Below, one piece after another: positions 46,864 through 54,617 of a stretch of DNA of 64,000 nt (position 1 is the stretch's first letter; every line of letters starts with the position of its first letter). The position numbers and the translations under genes are program-made. The notes beneath the pieces were generated by a model, which was not told the DNA's origin, did no database searches, and worked only from the letters and a program-made list of their open reading frames with translations. Source of the stretch: Gammaproteobacteria bacterium (lineage in GTDB: Bacteria > Pseudomonadota > Gammaproteobacteria > Burkholderiales > Nitrosomonadaceae); contig CP054179.1 in the NCBI GenBank assembly GCA_015709615.1, positions 1,178,001 to 1,242,000 on the forward strand, given 5' to 3'.

Positions 46864-47759
46864 CTTATTTCTGCAACTCCTTTAACCGCATCGTGTCCTC
46901 ATCGCACCAAAACCTTATTCATTCAAGCAATCGCCCATTGATCATGGCAATCATCAATGTCACACCCGATTCTTTTTCGGATGGCGGGCACTATTTTTCA
47001 ACGCAACGAGCGATTGCACATGCTAAAAACTTGATCGAAGAAGGTGCCGATATTTTGGATATCGGCGGAGAATCAACGCGCCCGGGGAGTCAACAAGTCA
47101 GCATCGACGAAGAACTAAAACGCGTTATCCCCGTACTGGAAGCCCTAGCCAATACTCAAATCCCTCTATCGATCGACACTTCCAAACCTGCAGTGATGAA
47201 ACACGCCATAGCTGCAGGCGCTTTCATGATCAATGACGTCAATGCATTGCGCAACCCCGGTGCATTGGAAGCTGTCGCGCAAAGCAATCATGTGCAGGTC
47301 TGTTTAATGCATATGCAAGGCACACCGCAGACCATGCAAGCAAACCCGCAGTACCACGATATCATCCAAGAAGTGAAAGACTTCCTGCAGCACCGTATCC
47401 AAGCGGCAACAGCAGCCGGTATAGCGAAAGACCGATTGGTTATCGATCCCGGCTTTGGTTTCGGCAAAACACTTCAGCACAATTTCACCTTGTTAAATCG
47501 GCTGGATCAGTTGCTCGATCTCGGTGTTCCCCTGCTCGCAGGCATATCGCGCAAATCCATGCTCGGGGCGATTACCGGAAACAGCGTGGATCGCCGCATT
47601 CATGAAAGTATCGCAGCAGCCTTGCTTGCAGTGGTCAAAGGTGCCAAAATTGTGCGTGTGCACGATGTTAAGGCAACCAAGGAAGCACTCGCCATCCACA
47701 ATGCCATGAAAAACTGTACTGCACCAGAAACCAACACATCTACTTCTAATCGCAATTAA
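46848..47759 (+). CDS. folP: Dihydropteroate synthase
   Basis: Joins p-aminobenzoate to the pterin pyrophosphate in folate synthesis; sulfonamide target. Seen: PLIMAIINVTPDSFSDGG, LDIGGESTRPGS, DTSKPAVMKHAI, HMQGTPQTMQ, IDPGFGFGKT and AGISRKSMLG, all signature blocks. The start is uncertain: the ATG at 46848 gives 303 residues but lies inside a strong hairpin and lacks a ribosome-binding site. A GTG at 46893 is an alternative. It may depend on readthrough or coupling from ftsH. folP–glmM downstream of ftsH is the standard order. Confidence 0.93.
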   Translation: MIVSRSYFCNSFNRIVSSSHQNLIHSSNRPLIMAIINVTPDSFSDGGHYFSTQRAIAHAKNLIEEGADILDIGGESTRPGSQQVSIDEELKRVIPVLEALANTQIPLSIDTSKPAVMKHAIAAGAFMINDVNALRNPGALEAVAQSNHVQVCLMHMQGTPQTMQANPQYHDIIQEVKDFLQHRIQAATAAGIAKDRLVIDPGFGFGKTLQHNFTLLNRLDQLLDLGVPLLAGISRKSMLGAITGNSVDRRIHESIAAALLAVVKGAKIVRVHDVKATKEALAIHNAMKNCTAPETNTSTSNRN

Positions 47760-47771
47760 ACACCGCTCAAA

Positions 47772-49133
47772 TTGACTAAAAAATATTTTGGCACTGATGG
47801 CATCCGCGGGCGTGTCGGCAAAGAACCCATTACGCCGGATTTCATTCTGCATTTAGGCTATTCAGCCGGTAAAGTTCTCGCAGCTGCCGATTGGCATCTG
47901 ATGCAAGGCAAGCGCCCGACCGTTCTGATCGGTAAGGATACCCGGGTATCGGGTTATATGCTCGAATCCGCTCTGGAAGCAGGATTATGCGCCGCCGGTG
48001 TGGATGTCATTCTATCCGGGCCGATGCCGACTCCGGCCATCGCTTACCTGATTCGCGCTCTGCGGCTGCAAGCCGGCATCGTGATCTCGGCATCGCACAA
48101 TCTGTTCGAGGATAACGGCGTCAAATTCTTTTCCGCCGAAGGTAGAAAATTACCCGATGAAATAGAGCGTAAAATCGAAAGCGGTATTCATACGCCGATT
48201 GAAACCAAGCCTTCGGCGCAATTAGGAAAAGTACAGCGTATTGACGATGCTGCCGGCCGCTATATCGAATTTTGCAAAAGCACTTTCCCCTACCACCTTG
48301 ACCTGCGCGGACTACGCATCGTCGTTGATTGCGCGCACGGCGCCGCCTATCATATCGCCGGTCACGTCATGCACGAATTGGGCGCGGATGTCGTCACCAT
48401 TGGCGTGCAACCCAATGGACTGAATATCAACCTTGAGTGCGGCGCTACACATTGCGAGACGTTGCAGAAAGCAGTCAAACAGCATCATGCAGATTTAGGT
48501 ATTGCATTGGATGGCGACGGCGACCGGCTCATGATGGTCGACAAAAAAGGCCAAATTTATGATGGCGATCAACTGATCTATATCATCGCCAAGCACCGTC
48601 TGCAGAAAAAAGCGCTGACCGGTGGCGTTGTCGGAACCTTGATGACCAATCTGGCGATCGAAGCGCAGTTCAAGAAAATGAACATTCCGTTTCTCCGTGC
48701 CAACGTTGGTGATCGCTACGTGCTGGAACTGCTGCAAGAAAAAGGATGGCAGCTCGGCGGTGAAAATTCCGGACATATCATTTGCATGGACAAACACACC
48801 ACGGGCGACGGCATTATCTCCGCCCTGCAAGTACTGTACGCTTTACGCGATACGGATAAAACTCTGGCCGAGCTCATGCGCGGCGTCTCACTGTACCCGC
48901 AGCGCCTGATCAACGTAAAAACTCCCAAACCCTTTAATTTCAGCGCCAATAAAGCGATCCAAGCCGTACGCGCAGAAGCCGAAACCGATCTGAATGACAA
49001 AGGACGCGTGCTGATTCGCGCATCGGGCACGGAACCGCTGATCCGCGTTATGGTGGAAGGTGAATCGAAGCATAAAATCAACCACTGGGCCGAGCGTATC
49101 GCGGAAACTATCCAGACAGCCAGCAATTCCTGA
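47772..49133 (+). CDS. glmM: Phosphoglucosamine mutase
   Basis: Converts glucosamine-6-phosphate to glucosamine-1-phosphate for peptidoglycan and LPS. 453 residues, TTG start at 47772 (the normal TKKYFGTDGIRG N-terminus follows at once). Seen: active-site serine loop VISASHNLFEDNGVKFF near 100, metal loop DGDGDR, GGENSGHI and the phosphate-binding RASGTEPLIRVM. Lies 12 bases after folP. Confidence 0.96.
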   Translation: MTKKYFGTDGIRGRVGKEPITPDFILHLGYSAGKVLAAADWHLMQGKRPTVLIGKDTRVSGYMLESALEAGLCAAGVDVILSGPMPTPAIAYLIRALRLQAGIVISASHNLFEDNGVKFFSAEGRKLPDEIERKIESGIHTPIETKPSAQLGKVQRIDDAAGRYIEFCKSTFPYHLDLRGLRIVVDCAHGAAYHIAGHVMHELGADVVTIGVQPNGLNINLECGATHCETLQKAVKQHHADLGIALDGDGDRLMMVDKKGQIYDGDQLIYIIAKHRLQKKALTGGVVGTLMTNLAIEAQFKKMNIPFLRANVGDRYVLELLQEKGWQLGGENSGHIICMDKHTTGDGIISALQVLYALRDTDKTLAELMRGVSLYPQRLINVKTPKPFNFSANKAIQAVRAEAETDLNDKGRVLIRASGTEPLIRVMVEGESKHKINHWAERIAETIQTASNS

Positions 49134-49152
49134 TGCAAGGAGCGTTTCACCA

Positions 49153-49174
49153 GCAGTTCGCTTTGCGAAGCTGC
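49153..49174 (+). terminator. Possible hairpin downstream of glmM
   Basis: GCAGTTCGC pairs with GCGAAGCTGC across a TTT loop, with one bulged G. No T-run follows. It lies 20 bases after the glmM stop. Confidence 0.3.
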
Positions 49175-49219
49175 GCGAAAATTAAGACGCCTGGAGCTTG
49201 CTTAATAACAAAAAAATTA

Positions 49220-49252
49220 TTGTCATAATCCTGTAATAATTCTGCAATAAGA
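49220..49252 (+). promoter_or_regulatory. Pho box: three tandem 11-bp PhoB half-sites upstream of pstS
   Basis: TTGTCATAATC (49220–49230), CTGTAATAATT (49231–49241) and CTGCAATAAGA (49242–49252) repeat with exact 11-base period and match the PhoB half-site (CTGTCAT plus 4 AT-rich bases) to differing degrees. They end 62 bases before the pstS ATG, a usual place for phosphate-starvation control. Confidence 0.7.
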
Positions 49253-49314
49253 TAGCGCGCCGGTTGCAACAATCTAGCATGACCATTTTATTGACTCACT
49301 CGGAGAACATATCA

Positions 49315-50313
49315 ATGTTGACCTCGTTTAACTTCAGAATATTTCTTACCACTGCGCTGCTCAGTGCGGCCGTCACCACGGGAAGCGCCCTTGCCAGTCC
49401 GATCGTAAAAATCGACGGTTCCAGTACCGTTTTTCCCATTACCGAAGCAGTCGCCGAAGACTTTCAAATCGCCAAGCGCGGTGCAGTTCGTGTCACCGTA
49501 GGCATTTCCGGCACAGGCGGCGGCTTCAAGAAATTCTGCCGCAATGAAATCGATATCGTCAATGCCTCGCGTCCCATCACGCAGCTGGAAATGGAAGCCT
49601 GCAAGGAAACAGGCGTGCAATATATTGAAATGCCGATCGCATTTGATGCTTTGACCGTCGTTGCTAATCCCAAAAATACCTGGAGCAAAACCATCACCGT
49701 CGAGGAACTGAAAAAAATCTGGGAACCGAGCGCGCAAGGTACAATCACCAATTGGAATCAAATCAACCCCGACTGGCCGGACAAAAAAATTAAACTCTAC
49801 GGTCCCGGCGCTGATTCCGGCACATTCGAATACTTCACCGAAGCCGTCGTCGGCAAAGCCAAGTCAAGCCGCGGCGATTTCACCGCTTCTGAAGACGACA
49901 ACGTACTGGTACAAGGCGTTGCCAGCGACATTTACGCACTGGGATTCTTCGGTTTCGCGTATTACATCGAAAATAGCAAAAAAATTAGCGCCGTTGCAAT
50001 CGACAATGGCAGTGGCGGTGTGCTGCCGTCGACTGCGAGTGTGGAAAACAACAGCTACAAACCGTTATCGCGTCCGATATTTATTTACGTGAATGCCAAA
50101 TCAGCAGACAAAGCGGAAGTTACGGAATTTATTAATTTCTACATGCAGAATGCCACGGAACTGGTAAAAGAAGTGAAATACTTTCCGCTCTCCAAAGAAG
50201 TTTACAATCTCAACCTCGAACACTTGAACAAGAAAAAGCTGGGTACGGTATTCAAAGGAACGGGAGCGAACATAAAACTGGAAGACATACTTAAATTAGA
50301 GTCCAGTTTGTAG
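49315..50313 (+). CDS. pstS: Phosphate-binding periplasmic protein PstS family
   Basis: 332 residues from the ATG at 49315, chosen because GGAGAA precedes it and a normal signal peptide follows (cleavage near ALA, about residue 27). Seen: VKIDGSSTVFPITEA with the phosphate-binding Ser/Thr, GISGTGGGFKKF, ASRPITQLE, and YGPGADSGTFEYFTEAV. These are features of the PstS/SphX family. pstC, pstA, pstB and phoU do not follow; instead a terminator and cysG come next. It may feed a Pst permease encoded elsewhere or serve as a scavenging/sensing protein. Confidence 0.9.
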   Translation: MLTSFNFRIFLTTALLSAAVTTGSALASPIVKIDGSSTVFPITEAVAEDFQIAKRGAVRVTVGISGTGGGFKKFCRNEIDIVNASRPITQLEMEACKETGVQYIEMPIAFDALTVVANPKNTWSKTITVEELKKIWEPSAQGTITNWNQINPDWPDKKIKLYGPGADSGTFEYFTEAVVGKAKSSRGDFTASEDDNVLVQGVASDIYALGFFGFAYYIENSKKISAVAIDNGSGGVLPSTASVENNSYKPLSRPIFIYVNAKSADKAEVTEFINFYMQNATELVKEVKYFPLSKEVYNLNLEHLNKKKLGTVFKGTGANIKLEDILKLESSL

Positions 50314-50394
50314 AATCCGAAGGGAACCCTGAAAAGGCTGGGAATTTTTCTGACCGCTCGAGCATCAATCGAAAATAACTCAGCAAAAAGCAAG

Positions 50395-50448
50395 AAAGCG
50401 CTGATTAACGCACAAGCCGGTATTTGGCTTAGAATTGATCGGCGCTTT
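50395..50448 (+). terminator. Intrinsic terminator between pstS and cysG
   Basis: AAAGCGC…GCGCTTT closes a long stem containing G-T pairs (…CTGATTAA/TTGATCGG…) and an inner AAGCC/GGCTT stem with a GGTATTT-type loop, followed by TGTTATTTTTT. Fits termination of pstS about 80 bases after its stop. Confidence 0.65.
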
Positions 50449-50474
50449 TGTTATTTTTTGGATGAAAAGTTGCT

Positions 50475-51926
50475 ATGGATTTTCTGCCCGTTTTCCTGGA
50501 TATTAAAAATAAAACTTGCTTGGTGGTTGGCGGCGGCGGAGTCGCTGCGCGTAAAGCCATGTTGCTGCTCCAAGCCGGTGCGCACGTTTCGGTGGTATCG
50601 CCGGAGCTGAATGCCACGCTGAATGAGTACCACGAGCAAGGAAAAATCAACTATCACGCGGGAATTTTTCAACCCATTCTGCTGCAAAACATGACACTCG
50701 TCATCGCCGCAACCGACGACTGCGACACCAACCGGCAGGTTTCCGCAGCCGCGCAACAGCGGCAGATTCCCGTCAATGTGGTGGATAATCCCGATCTGTG
50801 CACGTATATCATGCCGTCGATCATCGATCGTTCACCGCTGCTGATCGCCATCTCCAGCGGCGGGCAATCGCCGGTTCTCGCACGGTTACTGCGCGCGCAA
50901 CTGGAAACCATGATACCGGCCGCTTACGGCCGCCTCGCCACGATGGCGGGTAAATTCCGCGAACAAGTCAAGCAACATTTCACGCACCCGGAAAAGCGGC
51001 GGATTTTCTGGGAAAAAACACTGCAAGGCCGGTTCAGCGCAATGGTGCTGGCGGGAAAAGACGCGGCTGCGCAGGATTATTTGTTGCAGTCCTTGCAACA
51101 GGAAAAAGACGAACCGCCGCGTGGTGAGGTTTATCTCGTTGGCGCTGGGCCGGGAAATCCGGATTTACTGACGTTCCGCGCCATGCGCTTGATGCAGCAA
51201 GCCGACGTAGTCGTTTATGACCGCCTGGTTTCACCCGCGATTCTGGACATGGTGCGCCGCGATGCCGAACGCATTTACGCCGGTAAGGAACGCAACCGCC
51301 ATACATTGCAACAGGAATCGATCAACCAGCTGCTGGTGCGGCTGGCGCAACAAGGTAAACGTGTGCTGCGGCTGAAAGGCGGCGACCCGTTTATTTTCGG
51401 CCGCGGTGGCGAAGAAATCGAAACCCTGGCTGCATACCGCATTCCTTTTCAAGTCGTGCCCGGCATTACCGCCGCATCGGGCGTCGCCGCTTACGCCGGT
51501 ATTCCGTTGACGCACCGTGATTACGCGCAATCGTGCATGTTTGTCACCGGCCACCTGAAAAATAACAGCATCGATCTCGATTGGCCGCATCTTGCACGTC
51601 CCAATCAGACCATCGTCATCTACATGGGATTGCTTGGTCTGCCCGTGCTATGCCAGCAATTGATCGCGCACGGATTGCCAGACAGCACACCTGCCGCCAT
51701 CATTCAGCAAGGCACCACGCAAAAACAAAGAATTGTGACCGGCACCCTGCAAACATTGCCCAGTCTGGCGGAAGCCGCCCATTTGACCCCGCCGACCCTG
51801 ATCATCGTCGGACAAGTCGTCAAACTACATCAAAACCTCGCTTGGTTCGAACCGGCTTCGGATGCGGAAAACACGCAAGCACACTTACTGGCATTGGATC
51901 AATCCGGCAAACCTTCACCCGAATAA
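50475..51926 (+). CDS. cysG: Siroheme synthase CysG (fused dehydrogenase/ferrochelatase and uroporphyrinogen-III methyltransferase)
   Basis: Makes sirohaem from uroporphyrinogen III for sulfite/nitrite reductases. 483 residues (E. coli 457). Seen: N-terminal NAD-binding half MDFLPVFLDIKNK and VVGGGGVAARKA; C-terminal methyltransferase half with VYLVGAGPGNPDLLTFRA, RLKGGDPFIFGRGGEE and VVPGITAASGVAAYAGIPLTHRD. Single gene, convergent with nadC. Confidence 0.95.
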   Translation: MDFLPVFLDIKNKTCLVVGGGGVAARKAMLLLQAGAHVSVVSPELNATLNEYHEQGKINYHAGIFQPILLQNMTLVIAATDDCDTNRQVSAAAQQRQIPVNVVDNPDLCTYIMPSIIDRSPLLIAISSGGQSPVLARLLRAQLETMIPAAYGRLATMAGKFREQVKQHFTHPEKRRIFWEKTLQGRFSAMVLAGKDAAAQDYLLQSLQQEKDEPPRGEVYLVGAGPGNPDLLTFRAMRLMQQADVVVYDRLVSPAILDMVRRDAERIYAGKERNRHTLQQESINQLLVRLAQQGKRVLRLKGGDPFIFGRGGEEIETLAAYRIPFQVVPGITAASGVAAYAGIPLTHRDYAQSCMFVTGHLKNNSIDLDWPHLARPNQTIVIYMGLLGLPVLCQQLIAHGLPDSTPAAIIQQGTTQKQRIVTGTLQTLPSLAEAAHLTPPTLIIVGQVVKLHQNLAWFEPASDAENTQAHLLALDQSGKPSPE

Positions 51927-51949
51927 CAATCCCGCCCGCCTTGGCTGTT

Positions 51950-52804
51950 TTATTCCAGTTCGACAAAGCGCATCGACAAATCGATGGCTTGAATATTTTT
52001 GGTCAAGCCGCCAATCGAAATCCGATCCACCCCCGTTTCCGCCACCTGCCGCACGTTATCCAAGGTAATGTTACCGGATGCCTCCAATATGACAGATTCA
52101 CCCGCTTGCTTGCGAATCAACGTCAACGCTTCCGATAACTGATTCAGCGTGAAATTATCCAGCAACACCATGCGGGTGCCCGCTGCCAATGCTTCCTGCA
52201 ATTCTTGCAATGATTCCACTTCGATTTGGATAAACACACCCGGCGGCGCGATTTCGCGTGCCCTGCTTAAAGCCGCTTGAATCCCTCCGGCGGCGATGAT
52301 GTGGTTCTCCTTGATCAGAATCCCGTCGTATAAACCAATGCGATGATTCACCCCCCCGCCGCACGTCACCGCGTATTTCTGCGCCAGCCGCAAACCCGGC
52401 AAGGTTTTGCGGGTATCGACGATCACCGTCCCGGTTCCGGCGACAACATCGGCATACCGCTTGGTTTGGGTCGCCACGGCCGACAGCAATTGCAGAAAAT
52501 TCAACGCCGAACGCTCCGCCGTCAGCAACGCACGCGCTGCACCTTTAATTTCACAAAGCTTCTGCCCTGCCCGCACCCGATCGCCATCATCCGCAAACCA
52601 ATCGATAGCCGTATCGGGCGCCAGCGATGTGAAACATTGCGTGAACCATTGTTGGCCGCACAACACAGCATCTTCCCGGCTGACAACCGTTGCGCTCAGC
52701 ACTTTGCCGCTGGGAATCAGCGACGCCGTCAAATCACCGCTGCCGATATCCTCTTGCAATGCGCGTTGCACATTAGCGCGAATTTCATCGTGTAAATCCT
52801 GCAT
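51950..52804 (-). CDS. nadC: Nicotinate-nucleotide pyrophosphorylase (quinolinate phosphoribosyltransferase)
   Basis: De novo NAD synthesis step from quinolinate and PRPP. 284 residues from the ATG at 52804 (MQDLHDEIRANVQRAL), preferred because AAGGAT precedes it. Seen: EDIGSGDLTASLIP, TAERSALNFLQLLS, DTRKTLPGLRLAQKYAV, CGGGVNHRIGLYDGILIKEN and EASGNITLDNV, all family signatures. Divergent from the glutamate-synthase-like gene. Confidence 0.95.
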   Translation of the reverse strand: MQDLHDEIRANVQRALQEDIGSGDLTASLIPSGKVLSATVVSREDAVLCGQQWFTQCFTSLAPDTAIDWFADDGDRVRAGQKLCEIKGAARALLTAERSALNFLQLLSAVATQTKRYADVVAGTGTVIVDTRKTLPGLRLAQKYAVTCGGGVNHRIGLYDGILIKENHIIAAGGIQAALSRAREIAPPGVFIQIEVESLQELQEALAAGTRMVLLDNFTLNQLSEALTLIRKQAGESVILEASGNITLDNVRQVAETGVDRISIGGLTKNIQAIDLSMRFVELE

Positions 52805-52912
52805 TTTTATCCTTACCTGCCATGAAGCCATGCATTATAGTGCACACAAGTGGTTCACTTCCGCCAATCGAACGGCTAGTATAGCGATTGGCTTGCGATA
52901 TTAGGAGAGCAT

Positions 52913-54400
52913 ATGTCCGGCGCTTTTGACTTGATCTTTTTCAGCTTGGCCGCAATGCTGGGCGTGGCCGCTGTCGGTTTGATCGCCGTCTGGTTCATCC
53001 AGGACGTTACACAAAAGAAGCATTCGATTCTGCGCAATTACCCGGTCATCGGGCGGTTGCGCTATTTTTTCGAAATTCAGGGCAAATATTTCCGGCAATA
53101 TTTTTTCGCCAATGATCGCGACGAGATGCCGTTCAATCGCGCCACGCGCGGCTGGATTTACAAAAATGCCAAAAATAAGGGCAGTCTGGTTGGCTTCGGT
53201 TCCACCAATGATCTGCGCCAACCGGGCTCGATCATTTTTGTCAATGCCGCTTTTCCGATTCAGGAAGAAGATCAGTTGCCGACGCCGTCGTTGCGCATCG
53301 GCGAAGGCTACTGCGCACAGCCGTTCGAGGCGAAATCGATCATCAATATCAGCGGTATGAGTTACGGCGCCATTTCCAAGCCCGCGGTGCGGGCGTTATC
53401 GCTCGGCGCTGCGCAGGCGGGTTGCTGGATGAATACCGGCGAAGGCGGGTTAGCGCCGTATCATTTGGAAGGCGGTTGCGACTTGATCATGCAGATCGGT
53501 ACCGCAAAGTACGGCATCCGCGACGAGCACGGCAATTTCTCGCCGCAGCGTGCAAAAGAACTGAGCAAAGTGGTCAAAGCCTTCGAGATCAAACTATCGC
53601 AAGGCGCGAAACCCGGCAAGGGCGGATTGCTGCCAGCCGGTAAAGTACATGAAGAAATCGCCGCGATCCGCGGTATTCCGGTGCATCAGGATTCGATCAG
53701 CCCGAATCGCCACAAGGACATCAATAACATCGACGAGCTGCTCGACAAAATCATCTATATCCGCGAACTGACCGGCCGCCCGGTCGGTATCAAAACAGCG
53801 ATCGGCGGATGGAATTTCATCAATGAACTGTGCAACAGTATCAACCGCCGCGGTCTGGAATACGCACCGGACTTTTTGACTATCGACGGCGGCGAAGGCG
53901 GCAGCGGCGCGGCACCGCAGACCTTGATGGATCACGTCAGCCTGCCGATCGCGGAAGCCTTGCCGCGCGTCGTCGATTCGTTAATACAATCGGATTTAAA
54001 GAAACGCATTTTTGTCATCGCTGCCGGAAAATTGGTCACTTCGGCGGAAGGCGCTTGGGCGCTCTGCGCCGGCGCCGATTTTGTCAACACCGCACGCGGT
54101 TTTATGTTTTCGCTCGGTTGCATCCAGGCAATGCGTTGCCATCTGAATACCTGCCCGACCGGCATTACGACGCACGACGAACGGCTGCAAAACGGCTTGG
54201 TGGTGGAAGAAAAATACCTGCGAGTTGCCAACTACGCCCGGAATGTCAACAAGGAAATCAACATGATCGCCCATTCCTGCGGCTTGCGTCACGCCAGGGA
54301 ATTCAAGCGCGAGCATGTGCGTATTGTTGAAACCGCGGGCAAAAGCGTAGCGCTGAATATTCTTTATCCATACCCGGAACCTTCCAGAAAAAAAACATAG
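52913..54400 (+). CDS. Membrane-anchored FMN-binding glutamate-synthase-like protein (YerD type)
   Basis: 495 residues. Seen: N-terminal membrane helix (about 5–30), then the FMN-binding core of glutamate synthase: SYGAISKPAVRALSLGA, NTGEGGLAPYHLEGG, IGTAKYGI, SQGAKPGKGG, TIDGGEGGSGAAP. A Cys cluster GCIQAMRCHLNTCPTG matches the iron–sulfur ligands of GltB. It lacks the N-terminal glutaminase and C-terminal beta-helix domains, so ammonia or another donor would be needed. It is one of the stand-alone GltB-like proteins of unknown physiological role. Single gene with TAGGAG before the ATG. Confidence 0.85.
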   Translation: MSGAFDLIFFSLAAMLGVAAVGLIAVWFIQDVTQKKHSILRNYPVIGRLRYFFEIQGKYFRQYFFANDRDEMPFNRATRGWIYKNAKNKGSLVGFGSTNDLRQPGSIIFVNAAFPIQEEDQLPTPSLRIGEGYCAQPFEAKSIINISGMSYGAISKPAVRALSLGAAQAGCWMNTGEGGLAPYHLEGGCDLIMQIGTAKYGIRDEHGNFSPQRAKELSKVVKAFEIKLSQGAKPGKGGLLPAGKVHEEIAAIRGIPVHQDSISPNRHKDINNIDELLDKIIYIRELTGRPVGIKTAIGGWNFINELCNSINRRGLEYAPDFLTIDGGEGGSGAAPQTLMDHVSLPIAEALPRVVDSLIQSDLKKRIFVIAAGKLVTSAEGAWALCAGADFVNTARGFMFSLGCIQAMRCHLNTCPTGITTHDERLQNGLVVEEKYLRVANYARNVNKEINMIAHSCGLRHAREFKREHVRIVETAGKSVALNILYPYPEPSRKKT

Positions 54401-54617
54401 ATTCACCTTCCGGCTTCCGGTTTTCCAGCGGGCTCACGGTGTTTTATCCAGCCCGGCTGCTCTCCTGAAAATGATTGCCGGTTTGTATGCTCACTTCCAT
54501 CATGCCGGGAATAAAGGGAGAAACCCCCCCTTAAACAAAGCTTAAGTCTATTATCCGACTACCGATAATGTATGCTTTGAACCCCCTACCGGCTGTCAAG
54601 AAATCAAACGACAAACA

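Noticed and set aside
50395..50411. GCGCTGATTAA resembling the end of the MITE at 63406
   Set aside because: Only 13 bases match and they form the stem of the pstS terminator; there is no second inverted end or target duplication.
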